DNA of 16,443 nucleotides, from contig JAIRRM010000012.1 in NCBI GenBank assembly GCA_031255975.1, forward strand, positions 1-16,443, written 5' to 3'. Position numbers and translations under genes: made by a program. The notes under the pieces were generated by a model. The model saw only the letters and a program-made list of their open reading frames with translations, did not search any database and was not told where the DNA came from. Shown here one piece after another: positions 1 to 8,895 of the stretch (within the stretch, counting starts at the first letter, position 1; each line of letters begins with the position of its first letter). The stretch is from Propionibacteriaceae bacterium. GTDB lineage: Bacteria; Actinomycetota; Actinomycetes; Propionibacteriales; Propionibacteriaceae.

Positions 1-40
1 TGTCGATAAGCTTCTCGGCCAGGCTCATTACGTCACTCAT
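1..40 (-). CDS. 5' fragment of an unidentified gene (13 codons in window)
   Basis: An ATG at position 40 on the minus strand opens a frame reading MSDVMSLAEKLID up to the window edge. It is preceded by AAGGAG with a 6-nt spacer, which is a very good ribosome binding site, so I take this as a real gene start. Only 13 residues are visible and I cannot assign a family. It lies downstream of tRNA-Ile on the same strand, beyond a repeat-rich gap, so it is probably its own transcription unit. Its promoter would have to lie in or beyond the repeats at 59-260. Confidence 0.55.
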   Translation of the reverse strand, partial: MSDVMSLAEKLID

Positions 41-58
41 TTGTGTCTCCTTCGAGGC

Positions 59-260
59 ATGAGATCGCGGGTCGAGCCCGCGATGACGAACAGTGCACCC
101 CGCGACGACGAACAGTGCACCCGGTGGTGCCGATCTTCTTCTTACCCGCGTATGAGATCACGGGTCGAGCCCGCGATGACGAACAGTGCGCCCCACGATG
201 ACGAACAGTGCGCCCCGCGATGACGAACAGCGCGCCCTGTTATGACGAACGGCGCGCTTC
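59..260. repeat. 22-bp tandem repeats with two REP-like hairpins
   Basis: Six related 22-bp units with core GATGACGAACAGTGC lie in two blocks: about 80-122 (two units) and 173-260 (four units, the last degraded). Each block is led by a hairpin. At 64-84 the arms ATCGCGGG and CCCGCGAT enclose TCGAG. At 157-177 the same arms carry one A·C mismatch. The 43-bp stretches 59-101 and 152-194 are almost identical copies. The 22-bp period is not a multiple of three, so short open frames here are not protein-coding. The hairpin plus GATGACGA tail looks like a dispersed REP-type palindromic element that has been locally amplified. That classification is an inference from appearance. Confidence 0.75.
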
Positions 261-406
261 GGTGACACGTCTCCACACCACTCCCCAAATTGTGACCTCA
301 CTGGAACCCCATGCTGCGGTCTACCGCAGGCCGTTACGGGCCATTACAGGTTACACAGGAGGGACGGCTTTTGGGTTTTACAACGCTAAACACATGTTGG
401 CTACGG
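261..406. other. intergenic stretch downstream of tRNA-Ile
   Basis: This non-coding stretch separates the tandem repeats from the tRNA 3' end. It contains an inverted repeat at 314-329 (CTGCGGT, CT, ACCGCAG) that could form a short hairpin on transcripts reading leftwards from the tRNA. No T-run follows it, so I do not call a terminator. No second tRNA gene was found here. In many actinobacteria tRNA-Ala follows tRNA-Ile near gyrA. Confidence 0.4.
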
Positions 407-480
407 TGGGCCTAACTGGACTTGAACCAGTGACCTCTTCCTTATCAGGGAAGCGCTCTAACCGACTGAGCTATAGGCCC
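407..480 (-). tRNA. ileT: tRNA-Ile (anticodon GAU)
   Basis: The minus strand reads as a complete 74-nt cloverleaf. The acceptor arms GGGCCTA and TAGGCCC are fully complementary and followed by discriminator A. The D arm has AGCTC and GAGC. The anticodon arm is CTTCC-CTGATAA-GGAAG, placing GAT at positions 34-36. The T loop is GTTCAAGTC. No CCA is encoded, since the A is followed by CC. The anticodon GAU reads AUC/AUU isoleucine codons. A tRNA-Ile just beyond gyrA and a DUF3566 gene is a common actinobacterial arrangement. A small hairpin (TCGCAT/ATGCGA, 485-500) lies directly upstream. Confidence 0.95.
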
Positions 481-647
481 GGCATCGCATCGTGATGCGA
501 CAACGAGTTACTGTATCGCACCGGCTCGCACCCGCTCAAATCATCGGGCGGGTATGGTCGAAATCGGCGTTGCCAGACGAGCGGTAATCCACTGCTAGTG
601 TCGAAAATTGGGTCGGCATACACCGGTCGGCGTACCCCGCCCACACA

Positions 648-1304
648 TTACTCGGCGGTGAAATGTGCCACTACGGTGACTTGCTGCCTGATCGGCTCAG
701 GGGTCAGCTCGATGTAGTCGTTCTCCGGCTCGGCTTTGAAGCTGCGTAACCCCGTCAGTTCTGCATTCCTGTACCCACTGATGGCGTCGTCGCTGGAGAG
801 CAATCCGGGGTCGGAGATCGTACTCACGCCGGTGATACGTAACCCGACGGCCGCCGCGTAAGCGTCGGCCTTCCGCCGCGCATCCTGCACCGCTTGTTGC
901 CACAGACTGCGCTCCAGCCGTTGCCGTTTCGCGGGCGTCAACTCCCATGAAACCCGAATCGAGGCGTCGGCGACCCCGCGAATCCGTGCCACAAAAGCGC
1001 TCAACAGTTCTGCCTTCCGGAAGCTCAGCTTCATGGTCACCACGTCGGCGTGCTTGGTCTGTCTTACCTTGTACTCCGTCCATGATGTCCGTACCACGTT
1101 GGTGACATGCTGTGTCAGCGCCCTGGGGTGCTCTGCCATGAAAGCCGCCACCAACTGCTTTACGGCTTCTTGGGCACGGCTCGAACGCTGCCGCACCTGA
1201 TCCTGATTTGGTTCCCCATTGACACCCGCCTGCACGATGACTATCCCCTTGTCGGGGGCCCAACTAGCCTCCGCGGCACCGGAAACCACAATTCGGGTGG
1301 CCAT
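648..1304 (-). CDS. SIMPL (DUF541) domain protein
   Basis: This encodes a protein of about 218 residues of the SIMPL/DUF541 family, whose best-known members are the mouse signalling molecule SIMPL and bacterial periplasmic or membrane proteins of poorly defined function. The N-terminal strand pattern (RIVVSGAAEASW), a central helical stretch, and the late motif RRKADAYAAAVGLRITGVSTI support the family. There is no signal peptide or membrane segment, so this copy is probably cytoplasmic. I chose the ATG at 1304, one base past the stop of the upstream DUF3566 gene and with GAGGA 11 nt upstream, rather than a TTG at 1325 that would overlap that gene. The near-contact implies translational coupling. 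The partnership with DUF3566 is not one I recognise as standard, and the function is unknown. Confidence 0.8.
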   Translation of the reverse strand: MATRIVVSGAAEASWAPDKGIVIVQAGVNGEPNQDQVRQRSSRAQEAVKQLVAAFMAEHPRALTQHVTNVVRTSWTEYKVRQTKHADVVTMKLSFRKAELLSAFVARIRGVADASIRVSWELTPAKRQRLERSLWQQAVQDARRKADAYAAAVGLRITGVSTISDPGLLSSDDAISGYRNAELTGLRSFKAEPENDYIELTPEPIRQQVTVVAHFTAE

Positions 1305-1305
1305 G

Positions 1306-1995
1306 TCAGTGGGTGTCCTCGGCAAGCGTCACCTCGATGCCACCGTAGATAGACGCGGCCAGGTTGTAAAGGTACGCGGTGACGGTGCCTAACAGGGTGA
1401 GCAACACCACGTTGATGATGGAGATCAGCGCGGTGAAGCCGAGCACCCGCCAGGTTTCCAGATAGCGCGACAGTTGCGTCGCGCCGACGCCGTCGCCGCT
1501 ACCGACCACCGAGTCAAGGATTTTCTGAATTGATTCCAGCGCCCCAGACACCGACAGCACCGCCCAAACCACCGCCACCACGGTGAACAAAATGATCGCG
1601 GTCGCCATGGCGAACAGGAATGACGTGCGTAATACCGACAGTGGATCAAGCCTGGTGACCCGCAACCTGGCGCGCTTCACCTTCGTCGCAGCCCTGGGTT
1701 TTGGCGGAACCAACGCTTTGGTGACAGCGGTCGGAGCCTTCGTCGCCCCTCGCAGCCGTTCGGCCATGGTGGGTTTGCGCGGCGTCACGGCGGCATCGGT
1801 TTTGCCCTTCGTCGCGGCCGCAGCCGCAGCGGCCGACGCCCCGGTAGCCGCCGCCACATCAGTCACGGCCCCGGTGGCGGTTGCCGCCGCATTCGCCTTT
1901 GCCGCATCGGTCTTTGCCGCATCGGCTACCGACTTGGCCTGGGCGTTACCGTCTTTAGTTGTCGCCTTGTCTTTAGGACTGCGGATACCTGCCAC
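1306..1995 (-). CDS. DUF3566 transmembrane protein
   Basis: This is a two-helix membrane protein of about 229 residues. The first half (about residues 1-100) is low-complexity, rich in Ala, Lys and Thr, with an unbroken Ala run. The second half starts with a basic segment (ATKVKRARLRVTRLDP) and carries the DUF3566 domain: one hydrophobic helix (SFLFAMATAIILFTVVAVVWAVL), a soluble loop, and a second helix (VLGFTALISIINVVLLTLLGTV). DUF3566 proteins lie next to gyrA in many actinobacteria, including a mycobacterial homologue; their role is not firmly established. The start is GTG 1995, which has AGGAG with a 6-nt spacer. The longer TTG start at 2016 has no such site. It ends one base before the SIMPL gene ATG. 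Confidence 0.88.
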   Translation of the reverse strand: MAGIRSPKDKATTKDGNAQAKSVADAAKTDAAKANAAATATGAVTDVAAATGASAAAAAAATKGKTDAAVTPRKPTMAERLRGATKAPTAVTKALVPPKPRAATKVKRARLRVTRLDPLSVLRTSFLFAMATAIILFTVVAVVWAVLSVSGALESIQKILDSVVGSGDGVGATQLSRYLETWRVLGFTALISIINVVLLTLLGTVTAYLYNLAASIYGGIEVTLAEDTH

Positions 1996-2062
1996 GTCAT
2001 TCTCCTGCTTCCTCAATGCCGCTGGGCACCTGCCAACTGTATTGCGCCCAACGCCTTTTCCG

Positions 2063-4690
2063 CTACTCGTTATCGGTTTCGGTGGGTTCGCTCACCAGTT
2101 GATCGGCGTCGTCACCGGTCGCGGTGGCGGCGCCGCCCGCTTCCTCGTCCTGGCTTTCCGGGTTCAACGCGATTGCCTTTACGGCATCGGTTCCCTTCAC
2201 GTCGACGAACTTCACCCCCATGGTGTCACGGCCTTTCACCGGCACTTCCAGCACAGACGAGCGGGTGATCTGCCCGGATTCACGGATGGCCATCACCTCG
2301 TCGGTGTCGTTCACCACCAGCGCGCCCACCAGATGACCCCGGTCGTCGTTCAGTTTCATCGCCTTGATACCGAGACCGCCACGGCCCTGGGTACGGTACT
2401 CCGAGACCGCGGAGCGCTTTGCGTAACCGCCATCCGTCACGGTAAATACGTACGTGTCGTCTTCGGCCATTCCCGCGGGGATCACCGACATGGCGAGTAA
2501 CGCATCGCCGCTCCGGAACTCCATACCCTTGACGCCGGAGGTGGCGCGGCCCATCGGACGCAGTTGGGTGTCGTCGGCGCGGAAACGGATCGATTGCCCC
2601 AGCCGGGAGATGAGCAGCACGTCGTCAGCGGCGTTCACCAACTCGGCCCCCACCAGTTCATCGTTTTCATCGCGGAAACTCACCGCCAACAATCCCGCCT
2701 GCCGCGCGGAGTCATACGCCTTCAGATCCGTCTTCTTGACCAACCCGGCCTTGGTTGCCAGTAGCAGGTATTGGGCGTCGTCGTAGCTTTTCAGGGTGAG
2801 CACCTGGGCAATCGTCTCGTCGGGTTGGAAGCTCAACAGCCCGGCGACATGCCCACCCTTGGCGTCACGACCCGCCTCGGGCAACTGCCACGCTTTCAAC
2901 CGATACACCCGACCCTGGTTGGTGAAGAACAGCACCCAATTGTGGTTCGGCACCGTGAATAGATGCGCGACCTCGTCTTCTTCGCGTAGCTTCGCGCCTT
3001 TCACGCCTTTGCCGCCACGACGTTGCGAGCGGTATTGGTCGAGCGTGGTGCGTTTCGCGTAACCGCCCATGGTGATGGTGACCACCATGTCGTCGTTGGC
3101 GATGAAATCCTCAGCCGAGAAATCACCCTCGTCGTGGACGATTTGGGTACGGCGCTCGTCACCGTATTTGTCCACAATGCCCTGTAACTCCGTACCCACG
3201 ATGGTGCGCTGCCGTCCCTCGTTCGCCAGAATGTCCTTCAGGTCGGCTACCAGCGCTTCAATCTCTGCCAAACGGGCCAGGATCTTCTCCCGCTCCAGCG
3301 CCGCCAGGCGCCGTAATTGCATGTCGAGAATGGCGTTGGCCTGAATATCATCTATGGCAAGCAGATCTTTTAGCCCTTCGCGGGCTATGTCCGGTGTCTT
3401 GGCGGCGCGAATCAACGCGATCACGGCGTCTAATTGATCGAGTGCCGCCTTATAACCACGATAAATGTGGGCCTGCTTCTCGGCTTCGGCCAACTGGTAC
3501 GCGCTACGCCGCTGTATCACCTGAATCTGATGCGAGACCCAGTAACTGATGAATTCGTCGAGGCGCAATGTACGCGGCACGCCGTCCACCAACGCGATCA
3601 TGTTGCAACCGAAGGTGTCTTGCAGTTTGGTGTGCTTGTAGAGGTTGTTCAGCACCACGCGCGGCTGAGCGTCGCGTTTCAGGGTTATCACCAGCCGCTG
3701 CCCGGTACGGGCCGACGAGTCGTCGCGGATGTCGGAGATGCCGCTGATCTTGCCGGAGTTCACCAGCGTCGCGATGTTCTCAGCCAACGTGTCCGGGTTG
3801 CACATGTAGGGCAGTTCGGTGACCACCAGATCGGTACGGCCGGAGCGGTCGTCGGTTTCGATGTTCACCACGGCGCGCATGATGACCGAACCGCGCCCGG
3901 TACGGTACGCGCTTTCGATGCCATGCCGACCCACGATGAGGGCGCCCTTCGGGAAATCCGGGCCTTTGATGCGCTCCATGGCGGCTTCCAGCAGCTCTTC
4001 CGGTTCAGCGTCGGGGTGGGCAAGCGCCCACTGCACCGCGTCGTTCACCTCGCGCAAATTGTGGGTGGGGATGTTGGTAGCCATGCCCACCGCGATGCCG
4101 GTGGAACCGTTGATAAGCAGGTTCGGAAAACGCGCCGGAAGCACGGTTGGCTCGGTCTCGCGGTTGTCGTAGTTGGGCTGAAAATCAACCGTGTCCTGAT
4201 CGATGTCACGCACCATCTCCATGGCGAGTGGAGCCATCTTGCACTCGGTGTACCGCATCGCGGCAGCCGGGTCGTTGCCCGGTGAACCGAAGTTGCCCTG
4301 CCCGGATACCAGCGGGGCGCGCATCACCCACGGTTGCGCCAGCCGTACCAGGGTGTCGTAGATGGCGGAGTCGCCGTGCGGGTGGTAGAGACCCATGACC
4401 TCGCCGACCACGCGGGAACATTTGTTCCAACCCCGGTCGGGACGGTAGCCGCCGTCGTACATGGCGTAGATGACGCGACGATGCACCGGCTTCAGGCCGT
4501 CGCGCACATCCGGCAGTGCCCGATCGACGATCACGCTCATCGCATAGTCGAGGAACGATGCCTGCACCTCGCGTTGCAACTCCACCTGTTCGATGCCGGC
4601 ACCCGTCAGCGCGGCCAGCGTCTGCTCGGAGGCAACCGCGTTGTCATCCGGGACGTTACTTTCGCTCGGTTCGTTTATCAGTTCACTCAT
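2063..4690 (-). CDS. gyrA: DNA gyrase subunit A
   Basis: The A subunit of gyrase cuts and rejoins DNA during ATP-driven negative supercoiling, as an A2B2 complex with GyrB. The 875-residue protein is full length. The catalytic tyrosine is Tyr147 in AAAMRYTE. The quinolone-resistance region [10 protein letters not shown] (103-112) has Ser108 and Asp112 at the E. coli Ser83/Asp87 positions, the residues associated with susceptibility. The coiled-coil/C-gate region covers about 370-510. The GyrA box QRRGGKG at about 556-562 opens the DNA-wrapping beta-pinwheel domain, which ends in an acidic tail. The ATG at 4690 has a modest upstream AGGT. Gyrase B lies upstream with a 91-bp gap that contains an inverted repeat, so cotranscription with gyrB is likely but may be modulated there. 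Confidence 0.98.
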   Translation of the reverse strand: MSELINEPSESNVPDDNAVASEQTLAALTGAGIEQVELQREVQASFLDYAMSVIVDRALPDVRDGLKPVHRRVIYAMYDGGYRPDRGWNKCSRVVGEVMGLYHPHGDSAIYDTLVRLAQPWVMRAPLVSGQGNFGSPGNDPAAAMRYTECKMAPLAMEMVRDIDQDTVDFQPNYDNRETEPTVLPARFPNLLINGSTGIAVGMATNIPTHNLREVNDAVQWALAHPDAEPEELLEAAMERIKGPDFPKGALIVGRHGIESAYRTGRGSVIMRAVVNIETDDRSGRTDLVVTELPYMCNPDTLAENIATLVNSGKISGISDIRDDSSARTGQRLVITLKRDAQPRVVLNNLYKHTKLQDTFGCNMIALVDGVPRTLRLDEFISYWVSHQIQVIQRRSAYQLAEAEKQAHIYRGYKAALDQLDAVIALIRAAKTPDIAREGLKDLLAIDDIQANAILDMQLRRLAALEREKILARLAEIEALVADLKDILANEGRQRTIVGTELQGIVDKYGDERRTQIVHDEGDFSAEDFIANDDMVVTITMGGYAKRTTLDQYRSQRRGGKGVKGAKLREEDEVAHLFTVPNHNWVLFFTNQGRVYRLKAWQLPEAGRDAKGGHVAGLLSFQPDETIAQVLTLKSYDDAQYLLLATKAGLVKKTDLKAYDSARQAGLLAVSFRDENDELVGAELVNAADDVLLISRLGQSIRFRADDTQLRPMGRATSGVKGMEFRSGDALLAMSVIPAGMAEDDTYVFTVTDGGYAKRSAVSEYRTQGRGGLGIKAMKLNDDRGHLVGALVVNDTDEVMAIRESGQITRSSVLEVPVKGRDTMGVKFVDVKGTDAVKAIALNPESQDEEAGGAATATGDDADQLVSEPTETDNE

Positions 4691-4700
4691 TCTTTTCTAC

Positions 4701-4721
4701 CTACGTTTTCGCTACGTTTTC
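4701..4721. repeat. 11-bp-period direct repeat before gyrA
   Basis: CTACGTTTTC occurs at 4701-4710 and again at 4712-4721, one helical turn apart, directly upstream of the gyrA ribosome binding region. Such spacing can mark paired protein sites, but two copies in a short gap could also be chance. Confidence 0.35.
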
Positions 4722-4734
4722 CACTGCGACCAGG

Positions 4735-4771
4735 TTTTCAGGGGACGACTCTGCGGGCCACCGCCTGAAAA
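4735..4771. repeat. inverted repeat in the gyrB-gyrA gap
   Basis: Perfect 8-base arms TTTTCAGG (4735-4742) and CCTGAAAA (4764-4771) flank a 21-nt GC-rich centre. On the gyrB-gyrA transcript this forms a weak-ended stem-loop just after the gyrB stop. It could be a processing or attenuation structure, or an operator. It is not followed by a clear T-run in the transcribed direction, so it is not a typical terminator. Confidence 0.45.
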
Positions 4772-4781
4772 GTCGGCGACA

Positions 4782-6866
4782 TTAAAAATCTAGGAAGCGC
4801 ACGTCTTTGGCGTTGCGCTGGATGAAACGACGGCGATCCTCGACGTTCTCACCCATCAGTACGGTGAAGGTTTCATCTGCGGCGGCGGCGTCCTCCAACG
4901 TCACCTGCGAGAGCCGTCTGCCGGCTGGATCCATGGTGGTCTGCCACAGATCGGCCGCGTCCATCTCACCCAGCCCTTTGTAGCGCTGAATGGGGTTGAT
5001 GTTCGGCAGCTTCTTCCCGGCGGCTATCCCAGCGTCGCGCAGTTGGTCGCGCTGGGTGTCGTTGTACGCCAATTCGTGCGCGGAGTTGGTCCAGCGCAGC
5101 CGGAATAACGGTGGCTGGGCGAGATAAACATGCCCGGTATCGATGAGTGGCCGCATGAAACGGAACAGCAGTGTCAACAGCAAAGTACGGATGTGAGAGC
5201 CATCCACGTCAGCGTCCGCCATCAAAATCACCTTGTGATAGCGCAGCTTGTTGATGTCGAACTCCTCGGTGGCGGACACGCCGGGCACCTCGGCACCGGT
5301 ACCGAGCGCGCTGATGATCGCTTCGACCTCCCGGTTCGCCAGGATACGGTCGGGGGTGGCTTTCTCAATATTGAGGATTTTGCCGCGTAGCGGGAGAATC
5401 GCCTGAATACGCGGATCGCGGCCACCTTTGGCGGAACCACCGGCGGAGTCGCCCTCCACTATGAAGATTTCGCATTCTTCGGGATTGTTGGACGAGCAGT
5501 CGGCCAATTTGCCAGGCAGTCCACCGGAACCGAGCAGCCCCTTACGACTACGGGCGGCGTCACGGGCTTTACGAGCGGCGATACGCGCCTGCGCGGCAGA
5601 TACGATCTTGTTTACGATCAATTTGCCTTCGGCGGGGTGGCTCTCCAGCCAGTCTCCAAGCCGTTCGTTCACCACCTTCTGCACGAAGGAGCGCGCGGCG
5701 GTGTTGCCGAGCTTGATCTTCGTCTGGCTCTCGAACTGCGGGTTGACGATTTTAAGGGAGAGTACGGCGGTGAGCCCTTCGCGGATGTCGTCATTCGACA
5801 CGCGATCCTCGCGCTTCTTCACGATTCCCCACGTCTCCGCCCATTTGTTGACGGTGTTGGTGAGCGCCGCGCGGAAGCCTTCCTCGTGGGTGCCGCCTTC
5901 GGTGGTGTTGATGGTGTTGACGAAGGTGTGCAGCGAACCGAAGTAGCCGGTGTTCCACTGCAACGCGATCTCGACGCTCATCTCCTGGTCGGGGACGGTG
6001 GCCGAATGCGCCTCCATGTCGATAACAGGCACCAGCGGTTCCTTGTCACCGTTGAGGAACTGTACGTAATCCAGCAACCCCCCGGCGAACTGGAACCTGT
6101 CATGCAGCGGTTCGCCGTCTTCCGCGACCCGCCCTGGACGCAGGTCGGTGATGGTGATACACAACCCCCGGTTCAGAAATGCCATCTCGCGGAACCGGCT
6201 GACCAGCGTTTCGTAGTTGAAGTTGGAGGTTTCGAGCATCCCCGGGGAGGTGTCTGGATAGAACGTGATGACGGTGCCGGTACGCTCGGTTTCCTCCAGT
6301 CGCTCCACGTCGGCGGCGGGTTTGCCGCCGTCGCAGAAGACTTGCCGCCAGTGATAATCGTCGCGGTACACGTCGGCGATGAGTTTGCGTGACAGGGCGT
6401 TAACGACGGAGGACCCCACCCCGTGCAGGCCGCCGGACACCTTGTAACCGCCACCGCCGAACTTGCCGCCGGCGTGCAACATGGTGAGCACCACCGTGAG
6501 GGTGGATATGTGCTGTTCCGGGTGCTCGGCCACCGGGATGCCGCGACCGTCGTCGGAAACGCGGCAACCGCCGTCTGGCAGCAGTTCCACGTCGATCTGC
6601 GTGGCGAACCCAGCTAGCGCCTCATCGACGGAGTTATCCACAATCTCGTACACCAGATGGTGCAGGCCACGCTCGCCGGTGGAACCGATGTACATGCCGG
6701 GGCGCGTCCGTACCGCCTCCAATCCGGGCAGCACCACGATGTCTCCGGCGTTGTATTCGCCGTTCCCACCCATACTGGCAGCGACGGCGTCGTCTAAAGT
6801 GATACCGTCTGCCGCTTGGGTACTGTCGACTGCGAACTGTGTCGTTTCGTCGCTGGGGCTACTCAC
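4782..6866 (-). CDS. gyrB: DNA gyrase subunit B
   Basis: This is the ATPase subunit of gyrase, about 694 residues. The N-terminal GHKL ATPase is shown by [10 protein letters not shown] (catalytic Glu about 74), DDGRGIP (about 105-111), and the lid/phosphate loop [15 protein letters not shown]. The transducer Lys is in QTKIKLGN (about 381-388). The TOPRIM domain has EGDSAGG (471-477) and the metal-binding DADVDGSH (551-558). The C-terminal end has the QRYKGLGEM motif and finishes in VRFLDF, as in other GyrB proteins. I chose GTG 6866 because GAGGAG lies 5 nt upstream. A longer frame from GTG 6902 adds 12 unconserved residues with no better site. It precedes gyrA in the same direction. An extended -10 promoter candidate lies about 110 bp upstream. 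Confidence 0.97.
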   Translation of the reverse strand: MSSPSDETTQFAVDSTQAADGITLDDAVAASMGGNGEYNAGDIVVLPGLEAVRTRPGMYIGSTGERGLHHLVYEIVDNSVDEALAGFATQIDVELLPDGGCRVSDDGRGIPVAEHPEQHISTLTVVLTMLHAGGKFGGGGYKVSGGLHGVGSSVVNALSRKLIADVYRDDYHWRQVFCDGGKPAADVERLEETERTGTVITFYPDTSPGMLETSNFNYETLVSRFREMAFLNRGLCITITDLRPGRVAEDGEPLHDRFQFAGGLLDYVQFLNGDKEPLVPVIDMEAHSATVPDQEMSVEIALQWNTGYFGSLHTFVNTINTTEGGTHEEGFRAALTNTVNKWAETWGIVKKREDRVSNDDIREGLTAVLSLKIVNPQFESQTKIKLGNTAARSFVQKVVNERLGDWLESHPAEGKLIVNKIVSAAQARIAARKARDAARSRKGLLGSGGLPGKLADCSSNNPEECEIFIVEGDSAGGSAKGGRDPRIQAILPLRGKILNIEKATPDRILANREVEAIISALGTGAEVPGVSATEEFDINKLRYHKVILMADADVDGSHIRTLLLTLLFRFMRPLIDTGHVYLAQPPLFRLRWTNSAHELAYNDTQRDQLRDAGIAAGKKLPNINPIQRYKGLGEMDAADLWQTTMDPAGRRLSQVTLEDAAAADETFTVLMGENVEDRRRFIQRNAKDVRFLDF

Positions 6867-6974
6867 TCGCGCTCCTCGTTGGTCGTGCTCAGTCACGGGC
6901 ACAGCTTCCCCAACTCTTCGCTTAATGGAACTTGATTGGAAGGGATCGGGAAGTTATGTCATTTACTCCGCCAG

Positions 6975-6983
6975 ATTCTACCA
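6975..6983 (-). promoter_or_regulatory. extended -10 promoter candidate for gyrB
   Basis: The minus strand reads TGGTAGAAT, an extended -10 (TGn plus TAGAAT, one mismatch to TATAAT), about 109 nt upstream of the gyrB start. No good -35 hexamer sits 16-18 bp upstream, which suits an extended -10 promoter. A second TAGAAT lies 30 bp further upstream (7005-7010). The rest of the 273-bp gap (6867-7139) shows nothing else clear. Confidence 0.4.
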
Positions 6984-6997
6984 GGTTTGGGGTAGAA
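6976..6997. repeat. inverted repeat overlapping the gyrB promoter candidate
   Basis: TTCTACC (6976-6982) and GGTAGAA (6991-6997) are perfect 7-base arms around an 8-nt centre. The left arm overlaps the putative -10 of gyrB, an arrangement expected of an operator. gyrB is often supercoiling-responsive, but no specific regulator can be named from the sequence. Confidence 0.35.
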
Positions 6998-7139
6998 ACC
7001 GTGGATTCTAAGGGCAATAGCGTCGTTAAATAGCCCTGTCTGGCCTGAAAAGGGGCTTCTGGGCTGTTTTAGGGCCACTTACGTACCCCCATACGGACGA
7101 CCGACCCAGCTATGGCAACTGCTTGTAACCGGTTGAGTG

Positions 7140-7622
7140 TTACCCATACGTGTCTCGCGGGCCGCGACCCGGCACCGAACGCCGTCCTGCTTTCCAGGAC
7201 GGAGGCGTCGGCCCACGTACCTCGACCCGGGTAACGGTACCCTCACCCAACACCTCGTTTAGTCGCGCCACCAGTTGTGGCGCGATGGTACGAAGCGCCG
7301 TCGCCCAGGTGGTCGATTCGGCGGCGATACTAACCACACCGTCTCGATACCCCTCCGGTCGCGAGTGCGCGGCGTTGGTCTCTCCCACCAAGGCGGGCCA
7401 ATTGGCGAACAGTTGCTGGATGGCAAGTTGCTTCGTCCAGCCTTGTTCTGCGACCACCTGGGAGAGCAGCGCGCCCACCGGTTCCAATTCGGCGGTTTTC
7501 CGGGCGGAGCGGGGGCGAGGAGGTTTCGCCTTGCCAACACGCGGTGGCGGCAAGATCGAACCCAAACCGTCGGCCATTTCCAGGGCGACATCCAACCCCG
7601 TCGGGTCATGTGATTCCGCCAT
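7140..7622 (-). CDS. dciA: DUF721/DciA family protein (putative replicative helicase loader)
   Basis: The 160-residue protein matches the actinobacterial DciA (DUF721) type. Members of this family load or operate the DnaB replicative helicase in bacteria that lack DnaC/DnaI. A disordered Pro/Arg/Lys-rich N-terminus (about 1-45) precedes the DUF721 fold (about 48-136): LFANWPALVG, the HSRPE and DGVVSI strand, and AESTTWATALRTIAPQLVARLNEVLG. The tail GPTPPSWKAGRRSVPGRGPRDTYG is characteristic of actinobacterial homologues beside recF and gyrB. The ATG at 7622 has AAGG upstream. It sits 87 bp downstream of recF in the same direction. The helicase-loader role is taken from studied family members, not shown here. 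Confidence 0.9.
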   Translation of the reverse strand: MAESHDPTGLDVALEMADGLGSILPPPRVGKAKPPRPRSARKTAELEPVGALLSQVVAEQGWTKQLAIQQLFANWPALVGETNAAHSRPEGYRDGVVSIAAESTTWATALRTIAPQLVARLNEVLGEGTVTRVEVRGPTPPSWKAGRRSVPGRGPRDTYG

Positions 7623-7709
7623 GGGGCCGCCTTCGTCGTTTATCGTTTTTCGACACTGCCTGGTCGTGGTTGTTGTTGTGCCGTCATCTTATGCTCGTCC
7701 GTACCGCTG

Positions 7710-8852
7710 TCAGTCACCGATTGGGATGACGGTTCCAGCTTCCACCCTGAATCTGGTGCCGCGCAACACCTCGGGCACGTCGTCATCCACGGCCGCGGTG
7801 ATGAGCACCTGCTCTGCGGCACCGATATGGCTGGCCAACCGGGCGCGGCGATGCTCATCTAGTTCGGCGAAAACATCATCCAGGATCAGCACCGGGTTGA
7901 CACCTTCGGCGCGCAGCAGGTGGTACGCGGCGAGTTTCAGCGCCAGCGCCAGCGACCACGATTCGCCGTGACTGGCATAGCCTTTGGCGGGAAACACTCC
8001 GATGTTGAGGTTGATGTCGTCGCGGTGTGGGCCGACCAGGGTAACCCCAGCGCGCAGTTCTTCATTACGTTTGGCTTGCAGGGCGACGGCGACGGCTTCC
8101 CTCCAAGTTTCAGGAAGCGTCGGGTCGGCGTCGGCGGGCGGAATCGCGGTGGGTAGGTAGCTAGCGGCGGCGCTTTCGGACGTGGGCGAGATGCTGGCGT
8201 AGCCAGCTGCGAGGTACGGTGCCAGGTCGCGCAGCGTGGCAACTCGGGCCACCAGCAGTTCGGTGGCGAAGCCGAGTAGCCGCTCATCCCATACGTCCAA
8301 GGTGATCGCGGTGCTTTCGTCGAGACGGCCACCGGCGTGTGCCACCTGTTTCAATAGGGCGTTACGTTGTTTCAACACCTTGGCGAGGTCGGAGCGCACC
8401 CCGATGAAGCGCGGCCAACGCGCCGACACCAGCGTATCGATGAAGTCGCGGCGAGTGGCCGGGCCACCCTTCACGTTTTCTAGATCATCGGGGGTGAACA
8501 GTACGGTACGCAGCACCGCCGCGAGTTGCCGGGGCGGGCTGGGCACTCGATTGACGCGCGCCCGGTTGGCGGCACCGGGGTTGATTTCCAGTTCCAGTTG
8601 CATGGTGCGCGGGTCGGCCACACCGGCCACCACCTTGGCGCGCAATACCGCCTGTGTTTCATCACGCAGCACCAATGGGGCGTCATTCGGGGTACGGTGT
8701 GAACCGAGCGTGGATAGATATTCCACGGCTTCGACAAGATTTGTTTTTCCCTGCCCATTTGCACCCGTAAACACGATGATTCCAGGGCACAAGGCGAGGT
8801 CGGCTTGCTGATAATTGCGAAACGCCGTGAGGGAGAGGTCGCTAAGGTACAT
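7710..8852 (-). CDS. recF: DNA replication and repair protein RecF
   Basis: RecF is an SMC/ABC-like ATPase that, with RecO and RecR, helps load RecA at single-strand gaps and stalled forks. The 380-residue protein is full length. Walker A is GANGQGKT (30-37). The N-terminal LTAFRNYQ is typical. VGPHRDD lies at 273-279, the ABC-type signature region SHGESWSLALALKLA at 294-308, and Walker B VLILDDVFAELD at 321-332. The MYL start at 8852 aligns with the family N-terminus. Only 43 bp separate it from the dnaN stop, so the two are probably cotranscribed. No gnd gene intervenes. Confidence 0.96.
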   Translation of the reverse strand: MYLSDLSLTAFRNYQQADLALCPGIIVFTGANGQGKTNLVEAVEYLSTLGSHRTPNDAPLVLRDETQAVLRAKVVAGVADPRTMQLELEINPGAANRARVNRVPSPPRQLAAVLRTVLFTPDDLENVKGGPATRRDFIDTLVSARWPRFIGVRSDLAKVLKQRNALLKQVAHAGGRLDESTAITLDVWDERLLGFATELLVARVATLRDLAPYLAAGYASISPTSESAAASYLPTAIPPADADPTLPETWREAVAVALQAKRNEELRAGVTLVGPHRDDINLNIGVFPAKGYASHGESWSLALALKLAAYHLLRAEGVNPVLILDDVFAELDEHRRARLASHIGAAEQVLITAAVDDDVPEVLRGTRFRVEAGTVIPIGD

Positions 8853-8895
8853 GCTGGCGCTGCCGTTCGCGGATGCCTGCGGAAGCCGCGGGTGG

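Noticed and set aside
59..260. CRISPR-like array
   Set aside because: The 22-bp units are directly contiguous, with no unique spacers of regular length, and there are no cas genes nearby.
1583..2500. 305-residue plus-strand open frame opposite DUF3566 and gyrA
   Set aside because: It is antisense to two well-supported genes, has low-complexity composition mirroring the Ala-rich region, and no ribosome binding site I trust.
3434..4285. 283-residue plus-strand open frame inside gyrA
   Set aside because: It is a shadow of the strongly conserved gyrA coding sequence on the other strand; no recognisable motifs.
3900..4400. Possible fluoroquinolone-resistance variant in gyrA
   Set aside because: The key positions are Ser108 and Asp112 (E. 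coli 83/87 equivalents), the susceptible-type residues.
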